Source: Isoetes taiwanensis (taxonomy: Eukaryota > Streptophyta > Lycopodiopsida > Isoetales > Isoetaceae). Taken from it: a DNA stretch of 64,000 bases. Location of the stretch: NCBI GenBank assembly GCA_021234155.1, contig JAJEKV010000211.1:744001-808000 (forward strand), read 5' to 3'. Below, in pieces: positions 9,752 to 22,415 of this stretch (position 1 is the first letter of the stretch; each line of letters starts with the position of its first letter). The notes under the pieces were generated by a model. That model searched no databases, was not told the DNA's origin, and saw only the letters and a program-made list of their open reading frames with translations. Position numbers and translations under genes: made by a program.

Positions 9752-11416
9752 TGTGACGTTCCGGCAACGATTATCGGTCCCGGGGCGTATATCTTTGACT
9801 TTGCCTAAATCACGTGCACATGCCACCCCGACCGACGTGTACGCCGACGTATAGCCAGGCGGGTAGCCCCTAGGGGGCAACTTGCAAGGAGCGTGCATTT
9901 ATTAATGTGCACATTTAACCATGTGCACATTTATCTAGGTGCACATTTTCCCATGTGGACACTTTATGCCAAGTGGGCCATACCCAAGTGTGCAATTAAT
10001 GTGCACATTTACCAATATGCACATTAATGTGGGCACACCTTTCCATGTGGGCACATTTTGCCACCTAGCCATTAAAGGCAAGTGGGCCCATTCCCAATTA
10101 TCCCACATGCCTAAAGGGGATAATTGGAAACCCTAGCCACCCCCCTTGTCTATTTAGGAGGGGAAACCCTAACTTACCCAATTTTCGTTTCTAGGGTTTT
10201 AGAGCTCTGTTTTGGCTGCCTCAAGAGCCAAAACCGCCTCCCAGACTCTGTCTGAGAGAATTGCACCATTAGTTTCCCTTGATTCGAGCAGTTCAGCAGG
10301 ATGGTCGAACTCAGGTCAGGAGGAGCCACTCAAGGATCAGGTATTTAGGCAATTTAATAGCTTAAACCATATTTCAGTCATAGAATCAGTAGGTTTAGCC
10401 TATTAAATTGCCCATAGCAGCCTTCTAGATCTCTAGATACCAGATTCTAACTAAAGAACCTAACTCTATGATATAGATTAGATCTAGTTCTTTAGTTCTT
10501 CTGAGATGTATATGGATGATGTATCTCTATGAACTCCTTGTATTGGGAAGGGGGGTAGAGACCTAAAGCTTGGTAGTAGATGCTCCTAGATTAGCCTCTC
10601 TAGCACACTATAGATTTCTTTGTGCACAAGAACCACACCGGGTTGTGGGCTTAAGGGGCCGACCGGGCTTAGAAGGAAGTTCGTGTTCTGACTCTTGAAC
10701 GATCCCTATGGTGTGTTAGTGCTACCGGGGATCATTGTGATTAGGTCTAATGGCTTGCCACTGAGTGTGGGTAAGGCATGGGCTCGACACCCGTGAAGTG
10801 GTGAACACTTTCCATTGGGTTCAAGTCGAATACGGGCAGGGGCCCTCTAGTCACCTTGAGTCGGCATGTAGATCTCCGGAGGGAGTGATCCCACCCGCCC
10901 CATCGGGACTAGGGAGATGCAACCCGGGGAATAGCCCCTTTGGCTATGCACGTGAATTCTGGTCAGTCCCGACACTTTTCAGCCTACTACGCAAAGTGTG
11001 CACTGTGAGGGGAGGATGGAGTGGACATCCTAATGCCATGTTCTTATGCCAGCCCAATCCATTGTCATGATTAAATGCGCAAAGAACTCGGAGACACAAG
11101 CCGTCGGTCGTTCCTTTGAGTCTGAGCCTTGGGTAGGATTTCCCATATGCATTGTGCTGATCATTGTCTATGCAGATGTGATGTACCACCCTAGAGGTGG
11201 ATATGTGATGCTCTTGTATACTGACATGTATGTTTTTCGGCAGCCTAGGTAGGCCCCGAGGGAGACGGGTAAAATGACCCCTTCACTCTTCCCCTTTGGA
11301 ACCCGTCATGGTTGCGGTGTCATGTGGAGGGCCCCTGTATCGCATGGAGCCGGGTATGGGGGATGAACTCTGTTTGTATACGGTGAGTGCACCGTATACG
11401 AGTAGGGGACGTCACA
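9752..11416 (+). repeat. 3' LTR of the plus-strand chromovirus
   Basis: It begins TGTGACGT and ends ACGTCACA, a perfect 8-bp terminal inverted repeat, and is 1665 bases long. Internal blocks (for example CCATCGGGACTAGGGAGATG near 10900) match the LTRs at 32276-33808 and 58590-59842. Open frames within it are not genes. Another LTR copy could not be compared because the 5' LTR is outside the window. Confidence 0.88.
9893..10064 (+). repeat. GTGCACATTT repeat cluster in U3
   Basis: Variants of GTGCACATTT occur about nine times over 170 bases near the start of the LTR. In the U3 part of an LTR such clusters often serve as enhancers. The minus-strand LTR keeps only one or two (33640-33665). Confidence 0.6.
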
Positions 11417-11935
11417 GAATCTTTGCGAATCTAGGGGTATCCTCATAAGATGTAAGGGAAGCTAAAAGAATTTACATAGTTCTTGAGGAATCTATAGGAA
11501 TCTTAGGATAGTCTTTGAAAATTTTAGGGAATCTCAAGAGAATCTTAGGGACTATGGGAATCTCAAGAGGATCTATGGGAATCTAGGGAATCTTCATAGA
11601 ATACTTGAGAATTTAGGGAAATCTTGATAGAATCTTAGGGAATCTAGGAGAATCTACATAGAATCTTGGGGAATCATGTGAATCTTAAGAGAATCTTTGG
11701 GAATCTAGGGGAATCCTGATGGAACCTTTAAGAATCTAGGGAAATCTTGATGGCATCTTGGAGAGCCTAAGGGAATCTTCATAGGATCTTAGATATTCTA
11801 TGAGAATCTATATAGATTCTTGAAGAATCTATGGGAATCTTTAGAGAATCTAGAGGAATCTTGCAGAATCTAATGGAATCTTCATAGAATCTAAGGAAAT
11901 GTAGGAGAATCTACATAAAATCTTGGGGAATTTTG
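11417..11935. repeat. degenerate GAATCT short-unit repeat array
   Basis: GAATCT and AGGGAATCT variants recur about every 15-25 bases. The array begins exactly where the LTR ends, so the chromovirus probably inserted into a pre-existing array; the first five bases after the LTR are GAATC. Confidence 0.75.
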
Positions 11936-12047
11936 TAGGTTATTTTTCACACATTTTTGTCACAAATATCTTTAAATGTGTAGGCCCTAAATATTTATAA
12001 ACTTGTATTGTATAGTTATAGATAGATAACAAATTAAACCATCGGAT

Positions 12048-12184
12048 AACAGTACACAAGACTTAATTTTTTGGACAAACTAATAAAAAAGAAGTCATCA
12101 CTTCCACCTTATGAAAACTAAGTGACAGTACACAAGACTTAATTTTTTGACAAACTAATAAAAAAGAAGTCATCACTTCCACCT
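12048..12184 (+). repeat. tandem duplication of about 65 bases
   Basis: Two near-identical direct copies, 12048-12113 and 12122-12184, both run from ACAGTACACAAGACTTAA to CACTTCCACCTT. A second small direct repeat around GATGCTTGGCT follows at 12213-12290. Confidence 0.8.
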
Positions 12185-12538
12185 TTGAGTAATGCCCTGG
12201 TGGCAGTTCACATGATGCTTGGCTATTTGCAGTTGCCTTCTACGTCCATAGTGATGCTTGGCTGTTTGTAGTTGCCTTCTACTATGGTGCTTGATTTGAC
12301 AAAATTGAGAGGTATTTTTTCTGCTCACTTTGCAGTTTGCACGCTTATGGTTTTTGAAGGGATTCATCATTAATTTCAGGATTTGGTAGTTTCTGATGTG
12401 CTTAATTTATTTTTTAGTTAAGGTTACTCAGACTGTACCATCTTTACGTCTAGGTATCTGAAATATACAGTGCATCAGACTGAGATTGGTTGATTTACTC
12501 TACTTAATGTTTATTGGGTTTTTGTCTTTTGGGAACAG

Positions 12539-13028
12539 GGAACGCCTTTTTAATATGATGAATGAGTTGCCAACCGTATTTGACATAGTTAGTGGACGAA
12601 GAACTGTATTTGACATAGTTACTGGACGAAGAACAACTTCAAAAGATAATAGAACAGAAGCCAACAACAGTGGTAATAAAGCCAAATCAACAACAAAGCC
12701 CGAGCACTTTTGCTGGCTAATTTAAGTTTTGGATATGTACATCACAGTGAAATTTGACGTTGGTTACTCAACAACAAACGGCCCGCAAGGCAAGCTGCTA
12801 CTCCTTCTGAAGAGGAGGAGGATGAAGAGGATGAAGAAGGGGAGCATGGCGATACTTACTGGGGTATTTGCGCCCATACCCCATGCATATACTGGTGATG
12901 AGTTTTGGATAGGTTGTGACATTTCTCAAAAATGGTTACATGGAAAGTGTGTGGTCACTCCAGCCAGAGCTGTGCACATCAAACAATATAAGTGTCCTTC
13001 ACGCATCAACAAAAGAGCTCGTCTATAA
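12539..13028 (+). pseudogene. Alfin-like PHD-finger pseudogene
   Basis: The sequence starts right after an AG and reads RERLFNMMNELPTVFDIV, the hallmark of plant Alfin-like proteins, which bind methylated H3K4 through a C-terminal PHD finger. The motif TVFDIVxGRR is duplicated. A Glu/Asp-rich linker in a shifted frame and a PHD-like part (12855-13028; [21 protein letters not shown]) follow. At least three zinc ligands are lost (the first Cys reads Trp, CDIC reads CDIS, CPSC reads CPSR), a stop occurs at 12724 and the frame shifts. The upstream exons are absent. It is a dead gene fragment. Confidence 0.8.
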
Positions 13029-16000
13029 CATGGAAATCTTATGGCAATCAGTGCCTCCAATATGAATTTATGCCTCAAAATCATTTGCAGAGCAGCCGTT
13101 GATCTACTGATTCATTGCTAGCAGATCTTGCAGGCCAAATTAGACCATTTCCTGTGATTTTGGCAGTTGTTACCTACATCCAAAAGCATTAGCACAAGAA
13201 AGACAATAGACAGCAAAAATAAGAAAAAAGAAATGTGAGCAAGTCGAGCAAAAGCTCCATCGGCTTTAATCCTCTGGAATAAAGATGCTCCTAAGCTTCT
13301 GTCTTTTCAAACAACACACCTGCACAAATTTTTCGATGCAGCAATGAAGTCGGCAGTTTAGAAACAATGAAACACCACTTCCAGGTGGCGGCTTTCCAGA
13401 GCAGAGCCCCCTAGTATGCCTCATGAATCCTCAGAGAATAGAAAAAAAAGTACTACCAATTTTTTTTACAATGTAATCCACATCGCATGCCCGTCGCGAA
13501 TCTGGCCCCAATCTGGCTATGGCGTTCCCCGGGAGGGCTCGTGCAACTAAAGAGCTTGTCCAATTGGTATGCTGAAAATGGGGAACATCTAGCCTACCTT
13601 TGCAATACGTGTATAATGATTTGGTTAGTCTTCACAATCATAGCTTTTAATCCTATAGAATGCTATGCAACGGTGAGCGCTGAATTCTGAAGGAGCGCAT
13701 ATAGAAAGAAATGAAGGGCTATGCGTCGTGGGAGAACGGTACGACATTCTACAAATTGCCGCTAAATAGATATAGCTTTTTCCTGGGGTTGATTTGCCCA
13801 TAAATATAGTATTGCAAACGGGTGCAAAACCCATTGAAACATGAAACAATCGTATGAATGGTTCTAAAACCATTAAAATTAAAGCTGTAGAATACTATTA
13901 TGAAAAGGTGTGCACCCATAAATCGGGTGGCTCACCGTAGGTCGCTACTCTGAGGAGCGAATTGGGCATGGAAGTCTTTGGAATGGGTCGGCTTTTGCCC
14001 GAGGTAGCCGGCAGATGGTCGCCACATGGCTTTTGCCACGTTGGCATGAGCCAAACAAAAAGGAAAGCTGCGATATGGAGGAGCCGGATTGTTACGGTGA
14101 AGCATTACGTAAGGAGTATCCGGTGAATTTAGCAATGTATCCAAAGCCAGCTATACAACTAGAAGGGAGCAGCTATATGGTAGAATGCGGAAATAAACCA
14201 AGCACCCATGAAACTGAGAAGCTCCACGAGACGCCTTTGGAATTGTCCTCCGATTATAGAGCGGGGCTTGCCTTGAATTTGATTGTAGTATGTTATCGCA
14301 GGCGAAAAAAAAAAAGAGATCCCGCACCAAAACGAGGCCCTAAGTCGCCTTCAAGTGGAATTGCTCGAGACTCTTGTGATTGATCTATGAAGTAGATGAG
14401 TAATCAAACCGCTTTCGAGGATAGAAATTGAACTAGATTGAAGCGAAAAAACAGAGTAATCAAGGGGCGAATTGAGATGTTTAAATCGTGGTGATTTTAG
14501 AAATTCAAATATTCCTATCTCAGGCATGAAGGAATCCCTACGTAATCAATGCATTAGAAGCGCTCTCACCGCCATATAGATGGACTCCTTAATAATTCAT
14601 GGGCTCCTTAATAATTCATCCCTTTTGTGAATTCGTTCGATAACATTAACTATAAACTATTGTACACGGCTATACGGTTTTCAACAAATTTTCACGCCCT
14701 TAATATAAAATCCGGATCCAAACTGCAGACTTTGTCCGGCCGAGGGATAGCCTTTAAGTAAGAAAGCTTAATCTGGACAAGCTCTTCCGATAATTTCCGG
14801 CCATCCTAGCCCCAATTAAAAATCATCCTAGCTCCAAATTATAATTTACCGGATCGTTTGCCCTTTCCACAAGTTTATATCATCACCGACTCCACCTTTC
14901 GATGCGGTCAAATGTGCTTTAGGAAATCGAATTCAGATTGAACCTTCTAAACGAAACTCAAAAGGAATTGGGGAATAGTCGACGGTTTTTGCTCCTTCTA
15001 TGTTGCTTGGAGCTGCTTAGTCCGTCTGTAATCCACATCAAATTATAAGAAAAGCACCGCCAGATCAAATTATGAAAGTAGATTCTTTAATAACATGTTG
15101 GGCAGCGAAGATGAAAAAAACGCAGATTTGGAAGGGAAGAAATAAACCTCTGGAGCTGCCACAACACAAGCGCAAAAGAAAGACCGGCTATGGTGGATAA
15201 CTCTGCAAGATGCAGGAGCAATTGGGCATGGCGGACCCGATGGTTGCACCTTGGCAGCCGATTGTAGAGCCCTTGCAAGAATCCTGTCACCATAGCCACA
15301 CCTCGCAAATCAGAAGACTTAAAGCCTTATCTTAATCCGATACGTGTCACAAAACTTTCAATAGAAGTGTTGCGCACGAAAAATGCTTAGGTGTTAATTT
15401 TTTAGTAAGGCATCAAACCGTAATATGCCAAAAGAATCGTCCTCCAATATTATATATGTTAAGATAGATAACCAATTGCTGCATCGATATGATGAGATTA
15501 GTGGTTTGTAAATGTTCTTTGCTTTTAAATCACTTTACCAGATGTTTTTTTTCTGATCACAAATTGAAATTAAGAAAATAACTTTCCCAATAAATTCATG
15601 TTGATTCCTTAATAATGATTAGGCATGAGCAAGTTGTCTGACACTCCTAAGAATTTTTTAGTCCAACCATTTTAAATTAAAGTTGTGGCAAAGTGCCCTC
15701 GTGGCCTTCTCTACATATACTGCTCTCAATTGTCTGAATACATAAAACACAAATTATCTTCTCAAACTACAATCAGGACTACATGCACAATCTAATTTCA
15801 ACGCAGAATACAACCTAATAATTGTTATTTAAAGTCCGTTTTGATGCTAAATATGCTTGTAATCCTAATAGCTGCTGTTATAATTTGCATTTTTATATAA
15901 ATTTGCTATATGTACCCCATCCTCAAGCTACTCAAAAAGTAGTCAATAACGTGCAGGAAATTTAGTTAATCATTCACCTCCTCTATGACTGTACTATCAC

Positions 16001-17042
16001 TAGCTGAGTCCAGTCAAAAGTTTTATTTTCAAGGTGCATTAACAATGTCAACAATTCCATATCCAATTTCAGTCCATTGCTTTTAGTTTGGCTTGAATCG
16101 ACTCCTATTACACTAGCCAATTGAATCAATCTTGTGAAATATACACAATGAGACTCGTCCTATGCATGGCATACTACTACTCTTAACCAACACTCCATCA
16201 ATGCATCAGTTGTTGTTTCCAAATTCCAGTAGACCAGTTCAATTATTTGACCATACAAACGAACAAAGTCTACCATGCTGGTTCTCTAACATCTGTAAAA
16301 CATTTCCCTCTATAGCTGACGTTCTATCCAGCTTTATTGTACTATTCCTACTTATCAATTATTTGTCCAATAAGCAACACCCTGATTTCGAGCTCTTACC
16401 AAGGCATTTTCTTCTTGCAACACATTATTTGGCAGGAGGAGTCCATTATTCCTCTTTGACAAGATTTAATGTATTACAAGACTTAAAAGTAACTCGCATG
16501 TGTCGAAATCCAAAAATTCGTATTAAGGCCATCCCATGACATTGAACAATGCAAATAGCAGATGCGTGCAAATAAACCATGTGACTAAATTGTCTGCCAA
16601 TTCTAATAACCTGCTACTTGCACATTCCACAGATAGAAAATCAATATAAAAATGATGTATACGCAATGTTGTACTCCTTTAACTATAGTTAGACACGACG
16701 GGACAATACAATATAATGATTGAGACAAGCACAAATATAATGATTGAGACAAGCACAGTTTGATCACATCTTGACAAGCAGTATTTCCATTCTTTGCTCT
16801 ATTAGACTTGTCCTTATGCTTTTGCAATCCTTGTTCCATGATGAGGACTCAAGATTTTTTTAGGCCAATCTTCATAAAGTCATGGTATCAAGTATTGTAT
16901 TGTTTTCAAGCAACTTTAATTTATTATGGAAACATGACTTTGAAATATGATTTAAGCCACTTCATCCTCGGGCTATGTAGGGCAACCCTCCGTGCGCAAC
17001 CCTCCGTGCGCAGCACCTTGTTTTTAAATGTTAACTTGATCC
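13029..17042. other. intergenic region, no supported gene
   Basis: AT-rich DNA with short open frames only (for example 14015-14383 +, 15087-15308 - and 16162-16539 +). None resembles a known family or has a convincing exon structure. Confidence 0.6.
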
Positions 17043-17067
17043 AAAAAAAAAAAAAAAAAAAAAAAAC
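17043..17067 (+). repeat. poly(A) run, possible retroposon tail
   Basis: Twenty-five A bases follow about 100 bases that include a doubled GCGCAACCCTCCGTGC motif (16980-17010). It could be the tail of a small SINE-like insertion just upstream of the ATP synthase gene, but I see no Pol III boxes. Confidence 0.4.
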
Positions 17068-17163
17068 TATATAACAGAATATTTAAGTCACTACAGAACA
17101 TTCCGTCTTCTAAGCTATAGGGTTATCTCGTGGGCGATCCAGAGGGGGAGCGCCGGATCAAAT

Positions 17164-18902
17164 ATGAGTTCATTGGGGGGCCAAGGCGTCGGAAAGGCAG
17201 CTCAGCGTGCTGTTGGCAAGGTAGACTGGAGTAAAGTCGACAAGTCTATTTACAGTGATGAAGGCAGACGCGAGCTGGAACGCCTAAAGCGTCTCTATGA
17301 AGAAATGGAAGAGACCGTTGAAGCCAAGCTCAATCTGGTATTCCCTTATACTTGATTCTGCAATTGCAAAAGTGTCGCTTAGCTTTTCATTTGGTGTTCG
17401 TTTTAGGCATTTAGCTATTAAATGAAGAGGAAGTTCGTTACTTGAACCTTTTTAAGAAGCCTTATGAACCCGTACTGAATGTTATGGCAGTGATACATAG
17501 GGTGTGTGTAGTATTTTTTATTTCAATGCCTTACACAATCCATTATATTTACAGAAGCCCTCTATAGATTGGGAGAAATATAAAAAAGAGCTCGGCCCTT
17601 CAATTGTCAACATTTTTCAGAAATCGTATGAAGGTATGTCTATTTTTTACAGCTTCTACTGTCAATCAAATCAAGTGGAGCTTCATATCCCGGCTTTTGA
17701 AACTTTTCTACGAGCAATTTTGTAAACATTCACAAGTACCTTTTAATGAATTTGCTATGGAGCTGTGTCTCTTGATGTGCCTTTTGTTGCTTTTGGCACG
17801 ATGAAGATGTGCTTGCCCAGGAGGGAAGATGATATTTGTCCTGGATATTTGAATAATTTGAGGATCAACTTGTGAAGCTCATCAGCATTGCAGACAACTG
17901 TTAACCGGCATGGCTGTTGAAAATTAATTTGATGACACATTTGCAAATGCCATTTACAAATGTGTCTGCGCTAGGACTAATATGAGTATATGTTGAAACC
18001 CAAACTAACTTATGCAGTAGAAATGAGTGACTAGCATTGTGCCATCTGACATGGCTCATTATAAAAAGGACATGTGGAGCATATTTTTTGTGACTATGTT
18101 AGTTGCCTAGGTGTCTATCTTCTAATTTTATTTTACAGTGATTCTTGGAGCTATTTAGAGGTTTCCTGGATGAAGATTTGCTCATGCCAATTTCATTGCC
18201 AAGTAGTTAGATTAGTCCAGACACCAGATCCAACATAATTCTGCATCAGGGAGAGATTAGTCAAGATCTGCCACTTCTTGATAAATTTATGTTGGCTATG
18301 GCAATGGCATTTGCTCTTAAATACTTCAGACAATGGGCTTCCATTTTTCGGGAGGATTTTTGCATGCATGCAAAGCATTAGGTCTCAACTCTAACTATAG
18401 TTGTTATTTTGGGGCGCAAATTTATGTACAGCTTGACTTTCTAAATGATTTCATTTGAATATTTTAAATTTTATGTTGTGATGCAGCTATTGAGCTCCCT
18501 GAGGATGAAGAGCTACCTGAAATGGCAGAGTTTGATAAGATGAATGATGATTTTGTAAGTGTCATTATATCAATAATAACTGAGTAGAGAAGTTGGCTGT
18601 GATTCCTTACCAATTCTATTGGAAACTTAGGTTGCTGAAACTGAGAAGATACGGGATGATTATAAAAAATATGCAGAAAAGATGAGCAAAGAGATTGAGA
18701 AGGTTGAAGAAGAAAAGGTATTGTATTATAATGCACTAATATATTTGGCACTTGCTGGTGTAGTGCTGATTTTATTCGTCTTGGTCATCGTTATCAACAG
18801 AAAAAACTCAGGACAATGAGTGTAGATGAGTACTTTGCAAAGCACCCAGAAGTGAAGCAGGAAATTGACAAAGAAATAAAAGAACAAAACTGGTGGTTTT
18901 GA
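17164..18902 (+). CDS. ATPQ: mitochondrial ATP synthase subunit d, five exons
   Basis: Subunit d is part of the peripheral stalk of mitochondrial F1Fo ATP synthase. Exons are 17164-17337, 17555-17633, 18487-18554, 18631-18717 and 18801-18902; every intron starts GT and ends AG and the phases agree. The spliced protein has 169 residues, close to the 168 of the Arabidopsis protein. It matches the family throughout: VDWSKV near the start, SDEGRRELERLKR, SIDWEKYKKELG, a long charged helix, and MSVDEYFAKHPEVKQEID before a final NWWF. There is no cleavable presequence, as is usual for this subunit. The frame is clean and its CAG and CTG codons are undamaged, unlike the nearby transposons. It looks functional. 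Confidence 0.95.
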
Positions 18903-19889
18903 TTTCTTCGGTTTGATGATGCAACAAGATAATTTCATGCAGCTTTCACTATCAGTTGCATTTTCTGTCATAAAGGGACATTTTCCTAGGAAAGAGGATA
19001 AACTAATTTGCAAAGCTATTTTCATGTCCTGCATATATTTGTGTACAGATGGTTCAGGGAGTTATGGTGGTAAGGGTTTCTTTTGTCCTGAAGTGGAAAG
19101 CTCTGAACGAAGAATAATTGGCTGGAAGGGGCTGAGGCTTGGCCAAAATAACTGTATACTGCATCACACTGAGCAATGTGCAAGCTGAAATACTAAGTTC
19201 TCCCTCACCTCGCAAATTTTTACTTTTCTTCTTGCCTCTCCTAGTCCAAATAATTGAATATGGTATGCACCAGCACCGTCCTGCTTAACAAGGTTCAAGT
19301 ACATCTGAAAACATTATGTGGTTGCTTATATGTTAAAAAGTAAACAAGGTGCTAAAGCACCATTGCTCGACAACAGTTCAGTTAGCTTATAGTTATTTAT
19401 ATGTGGTGCATGGAAGGGCTAGTCAACTAGTTCTCTTGTAATCTTCACAAAGTTGCTACACAATTAGTCCACTTTTACTCTCTTATCAGCGAAATATGGA
19501 ACTAGTCAAATTATGCCCCCCTCCATGCTCAAGAGCACCAGCATTTCATCATCTTGCTTTAATCTTGTGTTGATCTACTTAATTACAACTAGTAATGGTG
19601 CCCAGCGTTGCTGGGCTATAAAGCAGTTATCGGGTTCAACGTTGTAGGATTCATGTAGCATTAAGGTGCAATTCCCAATCTATGGCACCTCCATTCTTTG
19701 AATTTGTTTATATTCTACCTATTAATGTATCTTATACAAGCTTCTACACAAACCTAGATGTTGCAAACCTTGTTGTATATGGCATTGGGGCAATTATTGC
19801 CCGACATCTTGTTTGAATAGTTATTAAGGTATAAGTAGTGTGTAAAAATAAATACCAAAATTTTTGGCTTGAAAATTGGACAACCAGAG
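18903..19889 (+). other. 3' region of the ATP synthase gene and spacer
   Basis: The start of this stretch should hold the 3' UTR and poly(A) site. No other gene is visible. Confidence 0.5.
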
Positions 19890-20205
19890 GTGGTTTACTA
19901 TATCTTGACCATGGCAAATAGCATTCACTAATTTTAGGTATATAATAAAACTAGTCTCTAAAATATTCACAATTCATAGCGTAATTCCTACTAGCCATTA
20001 TTGTTTTAATGAACCACAATAAACTTTACAAACCACTATAGCATTGATAACTGGCATTGATAACCATATGACAAACCAACCAAACCACTATGGCACATGG
20101 TTTTCTACTATCAAATAAATTCATGCATAAAAAACCACATATATCATGGTTTTTGGATGATGTGATACTCATTAAATATAATGGTTTATTTTTGGGGGCC
20201 TTGTG
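19890..20205. mobile_element. terminal part of a CACTA-like DNA transposon
   Basis: Its right end, TTTTTGGGGGCCTTGTG, is the reverse complement of CACAAGGCCCCCAAAAA and closely matches the ends of the transposon at 49473-58586 (CACAAGGCACCCAAAA). The preceding 300 bases are full of AAACCA/TGGTTT motifs, as in that element's subterminal regions. It interrupts the gag-protease remnant at 20206. I could not find its left end. Confidence 0.55.
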
Positions 20206-22415
20206 TGGGTTAATGACTTCAACTTCCAGAAATTGAATATGCGAAATGACCTCCGTGTCTGTGATAGTATGAGCAGAAGGTTGGAATACCATGGGCGGTT
20301 CAACACTCTGGGTAGAGAAAAATAGAGGCTGTTGAGTGGCGTCTATTAAGGGTTGCTTCATAACGGCAGCACCATCAACGATGCTTCTAGGAGTGTCATC
20401 ATCGGGGTAGATGTCAACACGCTGAATGCAATTATAAGGCGCAAGATAAGGATCCAGCAATGAAGCCACAACGTGGTCTTGATTGAGACTCATATCACCC
20501 CAAGGATCCACATACTCAGGGTAGGAAGACAAAGGTAGACCAGCTGCGGGGGCTTGGACTTGATAAGTGTTTTGAAGATCTTCTGAATCACTATCCGAGA
20601 TGGAGGGTTCGACGTGTTTAACAGAGATGAGCTTCCCAGTTTCGAGATCCATTGTGGCATTCAATGTTCCATCAGTGATGACAAGTTGATTAGTAGCCTA
20701 GTAGTAAATGCTTTTAGCCTGGCGGAGAAAAAGTCGTCCAACCAGCATTTCATAATCACTGGGATCCTCGCCAGCTTTGCAAACACCAAATTCCAAGGGG
20801 AATTTTAGATTACCAATACTGATATGAAGAAGAGGAGTGACGCTTTGAGGTCGCGTGATATGGCCATTAGCAAGCTTAATGTCATAAGAAGCACAATAGA
20901 GTTGAATGATGCCCAGTTGTCTCCGAAGTTTATCTGTGATAAGGTTGGTAGCACTACCGCCATCAATTTGTACATGATTAATTTGTTGATTCCCAACAGT
21001 TGCATGAACCGTGGGGGTAGAAGTGGCTACCGCACTGACAAGAATGGTGGGCAGGGGCAACTGTTCCTTGAGTGCAGGACATATCTTGAGTATGGTAGTG
21101 GAATCTTGATTTTTGCAAGTTGTTCTTGTAGCTCCAGGGAAACATGAGCAAAGGGATCAGCAAGATCCAATAGTGCGGGTGCCTGAGGCATTGATGCAGA
21201 GACTTCCTTGAGAAGTTCAACTTCGGCAGCAATGTTGTGATACAGCTGAGTGCGTGGAGGGGTCTTAGATGTCGAGGGGGTATCCTGACGTTGTTGAGCA
21301 CTTGTGGTGGCATGAACGTCAAGCATTCGTCCTTCAGCAACTTGCATAAGCTCGAGAATACTTTGGCGAAATTTAGGCATGACATGAGGCACGAGCTTGT
21401 TAAGATCGGGGTCGAAATGGACCGTCTTTTGTTCCTCATGAGGAATAGTGTCAACTGCAAAAGTAGGTTGCATGTCGTGAGGGATGATCATCAAGGGGCG
21501 TGAGCCCAGGTGCTGGCGTGAGACCAGACCTACCCAATTGGATTGTTGAACGGGAGGATATAGGGTTTGATAGATTTCTTCTTGAGCTTGTTGATCAAGG
21601 GCGGCAGATGGAGTCGCTTGTTGGGGTCGCTGTTGCTGAGGCGCACGAGGTGGTTTCTTTAAGATAGGCTAAGGGCCCTGTTTGCCATTAGCAACCACAG
21701 TTGATAGCAAAGTGAGGCATCCGAGGCGATTTGATTCGTGCACGAAGTTGTATTTGGACTTGAGGAAGTTGTGGGCATGCCCTGGTGATGTCCCCACTCT
21801 TGACAATGATAGCATTGAGCTTTGGATGGATCAAAAGGAGTGCCTGAGATTAACCTCATGATTGCTAAGGTTGTTGAGATTGTGGATATTGTTGTTGCTG
21901 ATATTGCTGTTGCTGTGGATATTGTTGAGGCGTTGTTTAAATTTGGATGACCATTTTTTGTCGAAAAGGGGTAGGATGAGAGTGCGTGCATTATTTACTA
22001 GCATGATTGCGCATGTTGCAACATTTGCAGTGAGGAGGACCATTAGTGAAATTGTGTCCAGGTGTCCTTGATAATTACATATGTGACACCAAATTTGACT
22101 GCGTTGTGGTGGAGCAGACTGATGAGGTTGGACCGTGTTTTGTGGAACCATGAGAGGGGGCATAAAGGAAGATCTATGAGAGGAACACTATGGGAAGACA
22201 TGTTGACATAATGGTTGACTAACTCGATAGCTTGGTGCAACGTCTTGGGACGCAGGTACTCAGTCATAAGATAAATGACAGGAGGAAGACCTTGCAGAAA
22301 CCAAACCAGGATCTGGCTCTGCGTGGGGTATTCTTTGAGCGCACTAACGAGAATATGGAGATGATCTGCAAAATCACGGGCAGACTCCATGGGTTGTTAT
22401 TGGAGGTCATTGAGT
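20206..22415 (-). pseudogene. Ty3/gypsy Gag-protease remnant
   Basis: Read leftward: a Gag part (22390-22043; RDFADHLHILVSALK), Cys/His-rich pieces resembling zinc knuckles (CHICNYQGH), a Gln-rich stretch in several frames, and a retropepsin domain at 21060-20698 with the active-site-like VQIDGGSATNLI and later YEMLVGRLFL. It then runs into the DNA transposon end at 20205. On the right it stops at the poly(T) of the LINE. This Gag is clearly different from that of the two chromoviruses. No RT, integrase or paired LTR was found, so it is a fragment. Confidence 0.75.

Larger units (their letters stand above)
1..11416 (+). mobile_element. Ty3/gypsy chromovirus with histone H3-like cargo, 5' LTR outside window
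   Basis: This is one long retrotransposon read left to right: H3-like gene, second cargo gene, gag, protease, reverse transcriptase, RNase H, integrase with chromodomain, polypurine tract and 3' LTR. By comparison with the minus-strand copy at 32276-59842, the missing 5' LTR should end about 200 bases left of the window. The inferred full length is about 13 kb, large for a Ty3 element because two extra genes sit before gag. Nearly every reading frame is broken, but the breaks cluster at CAG/CTG sites, so true decay is uncertain. The family is certain from the pol domains; the target duplication cannot be tested because only the right flank (GAATC at 11417) is visible. Confidence 0.9.

Noticed and set aside
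10765-11252. Open frames inside the LTRs (also near 30000, 32500 and 58900) as genes
   Set aside because: They are non-coding LTR sequence repeated in all copies, with frames not conserved between copies.
14015-14383. A 122-residue open frame as a gene
   Set aside because: No family resemblance, no splice or promoter signals and no second copy; chance cannot be excluded.
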